DNA of 64,000 nucleotides from Persicaria tinctoria (GCA_037127255.1 JBANSL010000001.1:29320501-29384500), one strand, 5' to 3'; shown: positions 44,810 to 55,457, counted from the first letter of the stretch. Made by a program: numbers and translations. Notes: generated from the letters alone by a model not told the origin.

Positions 44810-46260
44810 CTAGTGTAATACCCGTGCCTTCAAGGCACGGAATTTTCATCAATTTCAATTTAAACATCATTTTATATATCTATATAATAATATATTAATA
44901 TATACTTGTTTACAAAGTATAAGTGCTTTTTTAATTTATAAATTATGAAGTAGTTGGAAAGAGATACAACACAATAAAAAAAATGATGAAAATGATTGAA
45001 TAAGGTAAAGTAGTAATAAAACTCATGTCAAACACACCACTTAATATAATTTGAAGTACATTTATAATTATTATCATTAGAATAAAACGAAAAAGGAAAA
45101 TATAAGCTTCCATGTAATGAATAAAAAAAAATCGATCATAAGCACGTGATTGTGCAGATACTTTGAAGTTATGTTGATATACATAACTTATATATGATTT
45201 TCATGAGAGAAAGATGGATAGAAAGAGGAAGAATTAATAAATAGTGAAAACAAAGGTGAGATTGTTAAAAATAAAGGTCGTAAAAGGTAAAAAAAGTGGT
45301 CTAAGATGCACATCTAAGATGTAAAATAAGCAATGCTTATAATTCGTAAAATATTATTTATTTCTCGATAGTTATTTAAGATGTCTAAAATAAGTAAACT
45401 GTAAATATCTTTTTTTTTTGCTCTAACTGATTTTTATAACTTCCGAAATTGAATATTCTCAAATTCATTATTTTTACTAACTTCATAAAAAATTTGCAAG
45501 TCTTAAAATGTTGAAATTATAATAAGGGTCATCTAAGGTGTATAAAATAAATATAGATTTAAAATATTTATTTTGAGGAATTAATTTTTTTCTTCAATAT
45601 TTGAAGCCAAACACCAAAAATATAATCATCAAAGATAAAATGATATGTACTTGATATCTTAGGGTACTTCAAATATTTATATATATATAATTTAGGTGTT
45701 CTTTACATAGTTTATGAGCTGGGTAAAAAAAGAGGACAAAACCAGTGAATTACTGAATATAAAGATTGAGTAATGTGATTCTTTATATGTGTAGAAAAAT
45801 CACGGTAAACTTACATATATTAGGTTCAATGTACCTAGCCATTTTTAATATTATTGTGATAAATCTAATATATATGAAGTATATATTGAAACCTTCTTAA
45901 AATACTATCGACCAATAAGAAAAAAGATTTGTGATTAAAAAAATGAACTTTGATTGAGAGAGTGACACGTCTGCAAAATGCTAACAGAATTAATAATATT
46001 AATAGATAGATAGATAATAGATAGATAGATATATTGCAATTGGAAAAAAAATGGAAACATGTCTCAATATTTACGACAATATAAACGAAAATAAAAAAAA
46101 GGGAATGTATTCAAATCATATTTAAAATAGGAAGCAAATATTTTAAAGTTTCCATAATAATATTGACCAATAAGAAAAGCTCATTTGAATAAAAAATTCA
46201 ACTTTAATTGTGAGTGTGACACGTCAGCAAAATGGTAGCAGAATTAGTAATATTAATGGA
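44810..46260 (-). mobile_element. Helitron N (non-autonomous, 1.45 kb)
   Basis: Read on the minus strand it begins TCCATTAATATTACTAATTC followed by TTTTGCTGACGTGTCA, and ends with a perfect 7-bp hairpin (CCGTGCC-TTGAA-GGCACGG), then GTATTACACTAG. It sits between host A and T, with no TSD, inside the satellite. These are the canonical Helitron ends. No Rep/helicase is encoded. A diverged second copy of the 5' end lies inside it at 45,900-46,005, followed by a GATA-type microsatellite. Confidence 0.88.
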
Positions 46261-47250
46261 TATAAGGTTTTATTAAACATTTATTCATTACTTATATGAA
46301 TTTTTCTCAAAACATACTCTTGTAGTATTCTTATAAGAATTTAGTAGTTAAAATAAGGTTTTATTAGACATTTATTCGTTACTTATATGAGTTTTACTCA
46401 AAACACACACTTATAGTATTCTTATAATACAGTTATTAGGTACATATATGGTTTTCCCTCAAAACACTCACTTATATTATTCTAATAAGAATCTTTTAGT
46501 TAATATAAGGTTTTATTAAATATTTGTTAGTTACTTATATGAGTTTTCTTGAAAACTTACTCTTATAGTATTCTCATAAGAATTTATCAGTTAATTTGAG
46601 GGTTTTTTAAACATTTATGCATTACTTATATGTGTTTTCATCAAAACATACCCTTATAGTATTCTAATAAGAATTTGTTACTGAATATTAGGTTTTATTC
46701 AACACTTAGTAGTTACTTAAATGAGTTTTCCTCAAAACATACCCTTATATTATTTTAATAAGAATTTATTACTTAATATAATGTCTTATTAAACATTTAT
46801 TAGTCACTTATATGAGTTTTCTCAAAACACACTCTTATAATATTCTAATAAGTATTTATTAGTTAATATAAGATCTTATTAAACTTTTATTAGTTACTTA
46901 TATGAGTTTTCCTCAAAACATACCCTTATAGTATTCTAATAAGAATTTATTACTTACTATAATGTTTTATTAAACATTTATTAGACACTTACATGATTTT
47001 TCCTCAAAACACGCTTATAATATATTAATAATAATTTATTAGTCAATATAAGGTTTTATTAAACATTTATTGGTAACTTATATCAATTTTCCTCAAAACA
47101 TACTCTTATAGTATTCTAATAAGAATTTATTACTTAATATAATGTTTTGTTAAACATTTATTAGTCACTTATATGAGTTTTCCTCAAAACATACCCTCAT
47201 GACATTCTCATAAGAATTTATTAATTTGTTAATATATTTTTTTTTTAACA
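46261..47250. repeat. 91-bp satellite array, segment 4
   Basis: About 11 further degenerate copies of the 91-bp unit follow, ending near 47,250 before the right subterminal region of CACTA J. Confidence 0.85.
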
Positions 47251-47910
47251 CTTGTTAATTCATATAAAAAAAATTCATAAGCGTATTTGGGCCCATCAAT
47301 GGGCCAATCGGGAAAAACATAGTCATATTTGGATTGATATAGCCACGAATTTAGCAACAGATTCAATCGTCGCTAAATCACCACTTCATTCAATGGGCTA
47401 TGATAAGATAATTGGGCTTTTACTAAGTTCTAATGGGCCGAGCCCAGAAATTTTAGGAGAGTTTTTACCCGGATTCAGCCACGGATCGAGTGTAATCAGA
47501 TAGCCCATTCATGATATATATCCAGCCCGCCTACAATTAGTGACCCAAGGCCCACTCACCACATATGTTCACTTGATTTCCGATTATTTGTAGCCACGAA
47601 TTTAGAGACGGATATTGTATTGTGGCCATATCGGCGTCGAAAACAGCCACGACAATCCTATTTGTGGCAACGTTCGTGGTTATTTACTGACACTGACACA
47701 TATCGAGCCACGAAATCAGCTACGGACATCCGGGTTGTTGCTAATAGCCACAAATGTTTTGGCATGTCATACCAGGATGAGTATTAGCCACAAATATAGT
47801 CACGGTCAGAAACAGTCGTGGCCAATGTCATCGCTAATGGCCACGAATACAGGGTCGCATATAATCCGTGGCTAATCATTTGTTGCTAAATCCTGTTTTT
47901 TTAGTAGTGT

Positions 47911-48472
47911 GTGATAACCTGCAAGGAGACATATATAAACAATTACCTAAATCCATTATACCAAACCTTTATGCGGAAACACTATTCAGGATATGAGTAA
48001 ACAATCTTTTCTTCTCCTTGTCTTTTCTTTTAGTTGTTTTATTATGGATTAAAACTCTCCATTTCCTCTTCCTTTTTTAGTCTGGAAAAGTATGCAGGTA
48101 TAACATCCATAACTCCACAACTTCAACATTTCTTCATTCATGTATATATTAATTAACACACTTAAATAGAGTTCATAAACTTAATAGAAGACAAACAACT
48201 CTTCACTTAATTCAATTCAATGAAACTCCTTGTTTAGTTAAATACAATTAACTTCGTATATTTGAAGAGGAGGAGTTTCCGTATTAGGCAGGAGAAGAGG
48301 GAGATCTGCCCCCGGATTTTAACATCTTTAACCCGGTACCGATTCATCACGGTTCTGACTCTTAAATTAAAACCATAACGTACTATAATATAACGTATGT
48401 GGCCTTAATATAATAAAACCAAAGACACAAGGACCATATAAACATTGTATAGAAGATATTCTATTTCTTACA
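47911..48472 (-). repeat. 5' LTR of Copia G, outer part (interrupted)
   Basis: It resumes the LTR broken at 35,336 and matches 19,128-19,706. It ends CTTACA, followed by TSD GGGAG at 48,473. Confidence 0.9.
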
Positions 48473-48519
48473 GGGAGTGGAGAGCGGATCAAGAGTGAAG
48501 TGAAGGAAAGAGTAGCCAT
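48473..48519 (-). pseudogene. Disrupted host-like exon, start part
   Basis: The ATG at 48,519 starts MATLSFTSLLIRSPL on the minus strand and runs to the Copia G insertion (TSD GGGAG, 48,473-48,477); the frame resumes at 19,057. An upstream in-frame ATG at 48,555 is also possible. A TATA box lies 114 bp upstream. The composition (Ser/Thr/Leu, Arg, no acidic residues) suits an organelle-targeting N-terminus. With about 47 kb of transposons inserted, the gene must be inactive unless they are spliced out. No family is recognised. Confidence 0.45.
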
Positions 48520-48632
48520 GGTTGCACAGGGTGAAAAAATTGAAGAACGAGGCACAAGAAGGAGTTGCTCGTCAAATCTGAAAACGAGAGAAAGGAGAGA
48601 ATGAATAGTGAGTGACGGGTTAGGTTATAAGG

Positions 48633-48640
48633 TATATATA
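48633..48640 (-). promoter_or_regulatory. TATA box of the disrupted gene
   Basis: TATATATA, within GGAGTATATATACC on the minus strand, lies 114 bp upstream of the ATG at 48,519. A CT-rich leader (ATTCATTCTCTCCTTTCTCTC) sits between them, as in plant core promoters. Confidence 0.5.
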
Positions 48641-49151
48641 CTCCGTCAACTAGAGTTATCTTTAAGTCACGGAAAATTATAAAATCATTTAGCTATTTTT
48701 TTTAATATTGTCACAATAAATATCCACACAATCAATTTTATTTAAATTAAATATGCCATAAAAATTTTCATACTCATCCCGATAGGTTCAAAACAATATG
48801 CATCCCTTATCTCGAAATCCAAACAATATGTTTAAATCTCGGTATAAGAAAACGTAATAGGTCTATTTTTAAATCGAATTCAAATATAAATCAGAAATTT
48901 GCTTCGAAAGAAATAAAATAAAAATCATTTTGATAGGGGACTGAGATTTTTAAAATTTTTGGAATCTCAAAGTTTGAATATTGAAATTAATTCATAACTC
49001 ATAAATTAATATTTTAAAATATTGGGGTTTTACAGTTATCCATTATATAGTTCAGTAGATGAAAGATTGATATATTCCAAAAATAAATAAAAAATCTTTA
49101 TGGAAACTTGTATTAGAGGAAATCTTAATTACGGGGAAGAAAACTCTATCC
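48641..49151. other. Unassigned AT-rich stretch
   Basis: No gene is seen. The end near 49,033 (TTGGGGTTTTACA) resembles the terminus of Tekay-like LTRs such as K, so part of it may be an old LTR fragment; this is weak. Confidence 0.3.
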
Positions 49152-49255
49152 TTGAATAGGTAAATAAAGATCGAGCGGCCATTCTGTGGTTCGAAACGGA
49201 GACCTATGGTTACTAACCATAAGTCCTTTCCGGTGAGCCATTCCGGAATGGTTTT
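49152..49255 (-). mobile_element. tRNA-like SINE (104 bp)
   Basis: A perfect 16-bp direct repeat GAAGAAAACTCTATCC flanks it (49,136-49,151 and 49,256-49,271), the long TSD left by LINE-type reverse transcription. On the minus strand it has an A-box-like TGGCTCACCGG, a hairpin TATGG-TTAGTAA-CCATA in the anticodon-arm position, and a B-box-like GTTTCGAACC, then an AT-rich tail (ATCTTTATTTACCTATTC). Stems other than the central one pair poorly, so it is not a working tRNA gene. Confidence 0.75.
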
Positions 49256-49326
49256 GAAGAAAACTCTATCCACCTCTTCATGAAATGCAATCATACGCTA
49301 CACCTCATCTAGAGGTTTGATCCACC

Positions 49327-49410
49327 TTGGAAACCAAAAATGCAACAAACATCCATAATATGGAAATTTTTGGAAAGCAAAAATGCAACAAACATCCATA
49401 ATATGGAAAG
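49327..49410. repeat. 43-bp tandem duplication
   Basis: Two adjacent copies of a unit containing AAAAATGCAACAAACATCCA and TAATATGGAAA. Confidence 0.9.
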
Positions 49411-52222
49411 CTGCATGAACCAACAACTCAAGAATTAGGAATCTTCAAAATCTGTCTTTTGAGGATGATTTTCAAACACAACAGACAACTACGAGGAGTT
49501 CACAAAGAAAAAAGAGAAACTTAAGGTGGAATAGATCACTTGAAGGATTTGTAAAATTAATTATGATGAGTCTAATTAAACTAGCTTCTAGTTTTCCATG
49601 GCTCTCGTATGTAGTCTACATCCCCTTCATGTTAGATTTAGTTTTCCATGACTCGTTTTCCTGTAGGGTGCGTTTTTATGTATTGACGGGTTTCCGTCTG
49701 CCGACTTGTCAACCATCGAGATTTAGGTATATCTGATCTCGAACTATTTCCTAATAAAAAAAACCTACCTTCTAGTGAAGCAATTCCATGTTATGTTCTA
49801 AGAGAACATGGTGGCATGGTGATCGAGTGTGGTGGCACATATTTATTGTGGTTTATGTTCAATGGTAGCTGCAGAGGCAATTTCTCTCTCAACGAAAATG
49901 AGCTTCACTTTTCCATGAACAATTATTCTATCTAATTAGATGAAAGCTTGAGTTTCAAATCATTAGGTCTCTTCAACATACACGTTTCTTTAAGAACATA
50001 GAATAAATAAGTAACACGTACCCAAGTGAAAACATCTAATTGCAAACAAAATCAACAGCAGAGAAAGTCTTGAGCCAATAGATATTGGAGGCAGAGAAAC
50101 TCGAGAAAAAAGGGGGAAAACCCAATTAAAACTCACTGTTAAAGGAATATGATATTGTAATGACAAACCAAGCAGGGTTAGGATTAATATGTTCAACCGC
50201 CAATGAATATGAGAGATGTTTACCTAAGATGTCGGAATCGAGCTCCAACCATGTCTCTAATCTCTAACCGATTGGATCTAAAATTGAGAGGGATGGAAGC
50301 CCAAAGCAAATAAGAACCTACAATTCGAAATACAAACAAAATCCAAATTAAATAAGGAAACCACAACAACTAAATAAAAAAAAATGTGGACAAAATTAGG
50401 GTGCTAGAACTCAACCAAAGGAGGATGAAGAGGAAACTCATTGAGAGTGCTTTACCATAAAGGAGGGTGTTGTAATCGAGCTTTAACCATGCCTCCCGAT
50501 TTCTAACCGATTGAGTCTGATATTGAGAGTCCTAAAGCAATGAAGAACATGCCATTCGATATCTTATTAAAACTAATAGTAATTCTATTAGCTGCTCTTT
50601 TTTTTTTCTCAATCTCATCCTTTCATTGCATTTGAGGCATGTGCCACTAATGTTTCTGGCAGTTGATAGAGTTTCATGGTGAGTCCCATTGTAAAAAATG
50701 CCAGCCAACCTTATGAGATTCATTATGTTTAGCGATGAACATTTCAAATTCTACAATCTAAGTGATGAGTGCTATGATTCTATCACAAGGATACAACTTC
50801 CCCTATTATGCAAGGGATGTATTGGATTATTGGGATATGCCTGCCCTAGCCTGAGACATGAACTCTATATATCTTCCCTACTCTTAGCTAGTGAAGAAAT
50901 ATCTGGATATGTCATATGTGTTCTATCTTCATTTTCAATTTCAAACATTAGTTTCCATTTATTAACCAAGAAATTTCCCCTTACTAAAGCATGCCATAAA
51001 AAAGACATGTGAGAAAACAACACACTTTGAACAGTTGTTCTACAACCAAAGAACTGCCATATGAAACATGCTCAGTCCATGCATTCATTAATAATTGAGT
51101 AAAGGTTGAAATTCAAAATGGGAAGTCATCGATCCAGAATCTAAATTTCTCAAGCACCATGCAACAACCAGATCAATCTATTGAAATTAACTAATTGGAT
51201 ACATGAAGAAACAGGAAAGAGGCAGGCATGTCCTTGGGTGTTATCCACTAAAACAGAAGCCATATAAAGCTATGAACGATTAGGCAAAGACTTGACATAT
51301 TCCTAAGCAAACTATGATCAAAGCTACATATCAAGGAACCGCCTTAAAAACAGGATTGAGTTAAAAACAACTATCTAAACCCAAATCGCAACATATTAAA
51401 TTAAAAACAACTAATATAAACCCAATTCTATATTACTACAGCAATCACGAATCTTGGAAATTTTAGAATAACACCATTGAAATACCAACGATTCCTTTTA
51501 CACAAATGAGAAAGCAACTTGAGCTAAAAGTAGAACATAACTTGAGAGAAATTTAACTACTACAAATTGAAATCAGTACCTCTTGTGTTCAAATATAGGT
51601 ATAATGTTTTGACCAAAGACATTATTGGTCTTTTAGATTCGTGCAAGATGAATTGCTAACATGAAAAACACCAATTACAATTACAATTATAAAGAAAGCT
51701 AACATGAAAAACAAATAAACGTCTAAACCAATTCTAAACAAGCACTGATTGAAAATTTGGAGATAATCTTTCTTAGACATTTTAATAAACATCTTGAGTG
51801 CATTATCGACTCACATGTCTATATTTTGAAATTATCTGAAAGAAGCTAGATGAAGGGATCCTAATCACTCAACAAGAACAAAGCAAACGGTTTACCGCTT
51901 GGTTTATCAGGGTGTACACTAAATCTACTATTTTTGACATTCATATCAAATACAAAATTAAAAAAACATTCATTGAGTTTTGCCGACTTGTACAACAAAT
52001 CACAACATATTAATACATTCTTTGAAGGAATCAACATCGTCAATCGGATTTGGATTTCAAGTGTTTAATGATTTCGATAAGAAAAAATTCAAACAACTAC
52101 AGGAAACTAAACAAGAAGAGAAATTGTATGAATTGAAATCATAACATAATTCCTTCACCTAGAGAAAAGAGACTGAAGGTGTCGAGCAACACAGAGGGAG
52201 AATAAGGATGGAACTAACATAC
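49411..52222 (-). other. Intron-like or intergenic DNA downstream of VIR exon 2
   Basis: AT-rich and without a recognisable coding exon on either strand. A 60-bp motif (GAATCGAGCTCCAACCATG ... CTCTAACCGATTG) occurs twice, near 50,235 and 50,477. I searched by eye for VIR exon 3 (ATSPPSFALEVF-like) and did not find it. Confidence 0.4.
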
Positions 52223-52311
52223 CCAAGGAGCGTGAGAGCTGATGAAGCAGACGGGCCATTATGTTCCGGAAACTCACATGCAGTAATGACAACAGGCTCA
52301 GCAAATATAAC
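52223..52311 (-). CDS. VIR: VIRILIZER homologue, exon 2
   Basis: The minus strand shows a 3' splice site (TATAATTAG) before 52,311 and a 5' splice site (GTATGT) after 52,223. The 89 bases read VIFAEPVVITACEF, then PEHNGPSASSALTLLG with a split last codon. This continues exon 1 exactly as in plant VIRILIZER, whose N-terminus has VxFAEPxxITACEFLEQN. VIR is the large scaffold of the nuclear complex (with MTA, MTB, FIP37 and HAKAI) that writes N6-methyladenosine on mRNA. No damage is visible in the exon. The protein is normally over 2,000 residues, so most of the gene lies elsewhere or is missing. Confidence 0.85.
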
Positions 52312-52582
52312 CTAATTATAGGAAGAGGAGGGAAAAAGTAGCATCAGGCAAAGCCAAGATATGTCAAACCCTAAGCAATGCTTTTAAGTTTTAACTAATT
52401 ACTCTAAACCTCAAATAGCAAACCCTAATAAAAAAGAACGCCACAGGAAAAAATAATTCCATTGTAGCAGCAGAGAAAATGAAACTGCCCTACAGTATCA
52501 ATTTCCTATAATGTCACAAATTCAAAAGCAAAAGTGGAACTTCATTGCAATTAACAGAAGTTAAGAAGAAAGAGAAAGGGAC
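52312..52582 (-). other. VIR intron 1 (271 bp)
   Basis: It starts GTCCCT and ends ATTAG on the minus strand, is AT-rich, and joins two in-phase VIR exons. Confidence 0.8.
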
Positions 52583-52657
52583 CTCGTCGACGTATTCGTC
52601 CAATTGAGGATGTACGAAGGTTTGAGCGAAGAGAACGCATGGCTGTGGTCGACCCAT
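52583..52657 (-). CDS. VIR: VIRILIZER homologue, exon 1 with start codon
   Basis: The ATG at 52,657 opens 25 codons that begin MGRPQPCVLFAQTFVHPQLD and end EYVDE at a GT splice site. This N-terminus is nearly invariant in plant VIRILIZER proteins, and the exon ends at a codon boundary as expected. The leader upstream contains AACAACCCGTGCAGGAGATTG. Together with exon 2 this makes 54 clean codons. Exon 3 was not found in the window. Either the gene continues left of position 1 through a giant transposon-filled intron, or this is a truncated copy. The product works in the nucleus as part of the m6A methyltransferase complex. Confidence 0.88.
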
Positions 52658-53230
52658 GGCAATCTCCTGCACGGGTTGTTATGTATCTGAGTGTAAGAGC
52701 ACCACATCGGGAGATTTTAAAGGGTTTTTAAGGGGACAAAATATGAAAAAGTAGAAGAGATGAGATAGATACACTAAAAACTCATGAGAGAGTTTCCATC
52801 TTCCAAACTCTCTTAAAACCCCGATAAATGGGCCCCATTACCGCATATTGCATGCTTTTAGATGTTTGGTAATTGGTAGTGGGAGTCCAATTTTTTTTAC
52901 AAGTTAAATATGAAAACAAAGAGAGACATATGGTAGGTTGTGACACTTGTCACACATGCAAGGATGTGATAATAAAATTAAGTTCTTGTATATTTTTATA
53001 TTCATTATAGCTAGTTTTTAGTAATTAAATGGAAGAAATAAAAAATAATCTTTTTATTCAAATTCATAATTTATTTTAAACTATTACGGAGTAATAGACA
53101 CCAATATTGTATATGTTCAACAAAATATAATACATATATAAATAGATAGTAGTTGGTGAAATGTAAATTAAGAAACTCTAGAAACTTATATGAATGTGGA
53201 TGAAAAAGTATGTATGAGAGAGATTCACTC
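52658..53230 (-). promoter_or_regulatory. Presumed VIR promoter and leader region
   Basis: Non-coding sequence upstream of the VIR start. CT-rich leader-like sequence (CTCATCTCTTCTACTTTTTC, near 52,760) is seen. No clear TATA box was identified. Confidence 0.35.
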
Positions 53231-53662
53231 CCTCTTAATGAGCAGCTACTGGTGGAAGATGGTTAACTAGTGGCGGTGGGGGTTGCGGTGGTGAGGCGGA
53301 TATTGATTTCTCCCAACTGGTGCTTCAAGTTGGAGAATTTTAGGAGGTGAAGGCGCCGAGGACGGGGAAGATGATGGATTTTTTTAACCTGGTGAGGTCG
53401 GAGACGATGTTGGTCTGGATCTCACCGGCCGAGTCAAAATTGGAGAGAGTGGCGTCGGGGAGGTTAGAGTCGACTATGAGCGGGGCGTGGAATCGTGGAT
53501 TGGGCTGGATGGGGCGGTGGGCAGGAAGATATGCAAAGGGGCATACCCTTGAACAACCAGATTGAGGTAGGAGAAGAAAACTAACAATCACAACTACATA
53601 ATGAGAATGAACGATAACAGAGAAGAAGCAAGAACGACCGAGAAAGGCAATGAAAAAAAAAA
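53231..53662 (-). other. GC-rich protein-like fragment, unidentified
   Basis: A minus-strand frame (53,675-53,340) reads FHAPLIVDSNLPDATLSNFD followed by SAGEIQTNIVSDLTRLKKSI and IFPVLGAFTS, then a stop. Base composition is clearly higher in GC than the flanks, and the residue pattern looks like a real protein end. The family is not recognised and no start or splice site can be set. It could be the end of a neighbouring host gene upstream of VIR, or a captured fragment. Confidence 0.3.
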
Positions 53663-54035
53663 GACCAAAATGCATAAAACCACCATTTATTCACACTTGT
53701 TTTCAATTAATCACCCCTTATTCAAAATTTTCACTTAACCACCCCTTATAATTCAAAAATTTTCACTTAACCACCCCTTATAACAAACTGTTTGAAAGTT
53801 ACCACTCATCCTCCCATTTTTCTTTAAATTAAACTTTTATTAAATTCAACTTGAAAGTAAAAGACGAAAATGCCCCCAAATTTGGTTTTATAGTTTTTAT
53901 TTATTATTATCTATACAAAATTACAATCAATGTATGCATGTTGTGCCCACCTCTACTAGTAGCTAGGTCAGATGTAGTCATACCTTTTTCGGTCACCGAC
54001 GCTTTGTTTGCACCGCCTCTGGAAATGTTTGATAG

Positions 54036-54826
54036 TAGACCTGTCAAAAATACGATCCGACCCAGTCGACCCGACCCGAACACTCCGAAAATTTTAGGCC
54101 AAGAGCGGAAAATTTTGACCCGGAAATTTTTTCCAACCCAAACTAAAAAACCTAGTAATTTTCCGGGTCATCTGGGTTTAGACTCGGTAACCTGATTAAC
54201 CCAGTAATTTTGACCCGATAACCTGATTAACCCGATTGATTTATAATTATATATAATTAATTTTTTTTATGGAGATTCCAATTTATTACATTTTATAATT
54301 ACAATCACTTGATCTTTCATTTTCAAATCAACTTTTATATTTATTTGTATTGTATAATACTCTCCCTGATCGATAGTATTTGATTTTTTTTTTTCATCAC
54401 ATTTTTAAGAAGATAAAAAACTCTAAAAAACATTAGAATATTATAACAATTCTATGCTTAACACTAATTGCATGAAATTATTTATTTTTAAATAATTATT
54501 TAAAATGTTGATATTTTAGAAAATTTTAAATTTCATTAAAAATTATGAGAAATAATAAAAATCAAATATTTTAGATCAGATATAATATATAATTACAAGC
54601 ATTATAACTAAAGAACCATGTCTTTAATTTTAGCATTTTAAAATTATCGCAAAATTACCAAATGGTGAATTTTTGAATTTAAAAAATAGAAATTGATGAA
54701 CCCGAAATCGACCCGATTTGACCTAAAATCGGGCCAAACCCGAGTTCAAGTCAACCCGGATCTACCCGGGACCCGTTTTACCCAAAACCTGAAATGACCC
54801 GACTGAAACCCGACCCGAATGACCCG
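54036..54826. mobile_element. hAT remnant nested in the MULE-like element
   Basis: The left end TAGACCTGTCAAAAATACG matches that of hAT MITE I, and GACCCG-type repeats run near both ends. Possible TSD TTTGATAG/ATTGATAG (54,028-54,035 and 54,827-54,834), one mismatch. The right TIR (TTTTGACNGGTCTA) is missing, so it is a degraded or end-deleted copy. Confidence 0.55.
54360..54590. mobile_element. Degenerate Stowaway-like MITE
   Basis: The left end CTCTCCCTGATCGATAGTATT after TA is mirrored by ATCAAATATTTTAGATCAGA near 54,570-54,580, but the right terminus is eroded. Confidence 0.4.
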
Positions 54827-55220
54827 ATTGATAGGAGAAGATGGGTGGTTACTTGCAAATAATTTGTTATAAGGGGTGGTTAATTGAAAATGTTTTAATA
54901 AGGGGTGGTTAATTGAAAATAAGGGTGAATAAAGGGTGGTTTTATGCATTTTGGCCAAAGAAAAAATAAACAATTTCAAATTCAAGGTCCGAGGGGTAAA
55001 CATGACAATTTACATGGGAGTCATATGAGTCATTGATCACCAGCCTCCACCTAAAACGGACGCCCATGATTGACCCAAATTTGAAAGTGCATAACACTAA
55101 TTCCTCACCCTATTCCAGGTAGTTGATCATGGAATCCCTAATCTGATGGCGGCCAATGTAACTTTGATTTTATGAATAGTAAAATCATATTGCCCTGTAT
55201 AGGAGTAGGGTATATATATA

Positions 55221-55457
55221 CAGTGGCGGAGCCAGAAAATTTTCAGAGGGGGGGCGGGCACCGTTAAAAATGTACAATATTGTTTTGGATTAAATTGACA
55301 TGAAGAATTATATATAATACGATAATTAATGATGTTATTTTAAGATAAAATATCACCGGTTTATGATAAAACGCTATCATTTTTTTTGCGCCTAAAACAA
55401 AGAAATATAAATATATAAATGAAATATCTAGAAAAATAAACTAAATAAGTATAAGAA
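55221..55457 (+). mobile_element. Truncated DNA-transposon-like end
   Basis: It begins CAGTGGCGGAGCCAGAAAAT, a terminus frequent at the ends of plant non-autonomous DNA elements, followed by AT-rich sequence. No matching inverted end is seen downstream, so only one end survives. Confidence 0.35.

Larger units (their letters stand above)
35337..47910. mobile_element. CACTA element J (non-autonomous, 12.6 kb)
   Basis: The ends are CACTACTAAAAAAACAGGAT and its inverse ATCCTGTTTTTTTAGTAGTG. The 3-bp TSD is CGT (35,334-35,336) and TGT (47,911-47,913), one mismatch. The intact site exists in the other LTR of Copia G (near 19,130). Both flanks (35,360-35,720 and 47,330-47,890) are full of short subterminal repeats of the CCGTGGCTAA / TAGCCACGA type in both directions, the usual transposase-binding pattern of CACTA elements. 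No transposase frame is seen. The interior carries a satellite, a solo LTR, a LINE-like relic, a Stowaway and a Helitron. Confidence 0.92.
19063..48472 (-). mobile_element. Copia G (Tork-like), host to nested insertions
   Basis: LTRs TGTAARCTTTTATTCGATTT...TTCTTACA lie at 19,063-19,706 and at 35,264-48,472, the latter split by CACTA J. The perfect TSD GGGAG is at 19,058-19,062 and 48,473-48,477. On the minus strand, GGTATCAGAGC (PBS) lies three bases inside the 5' LTR and AAGTGGGAGAA (PPT) abuts the 3' LTR. Gag, protease, integrase, RT and RNase H relics follow in Tork order. Athila H, a hAT MITE and CACTA J are inserted in it. Confidence 0.92.
53663..54956. mobile_element. MULE-like TIR element
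   Basis: Inverted ends (GACCAAAATGCATAAAACCACC on the left and its inverse ending GGTTTTATGCATTTTGGCC on the right) extend inward as tandem ACCACCCCTTAT / ATAAGGGGTGGT motifs. The flanks AAAAAAAAA and AAAGAAAAA would be a 9-bp TSD with one mismatch, as for Mutator-like elements. A-runs make this soft. There is no transposase. A hAT remnant and a possible Stowaway lie inside. Confidence 0.65.

Noticed and set aside
50698..51012. 104-codon plus frame downstream of VIR exon 2
   Set aside because: No recognisable domain, AT-rich composition and no splice or start context; probably intronic or intergenic chance frame.
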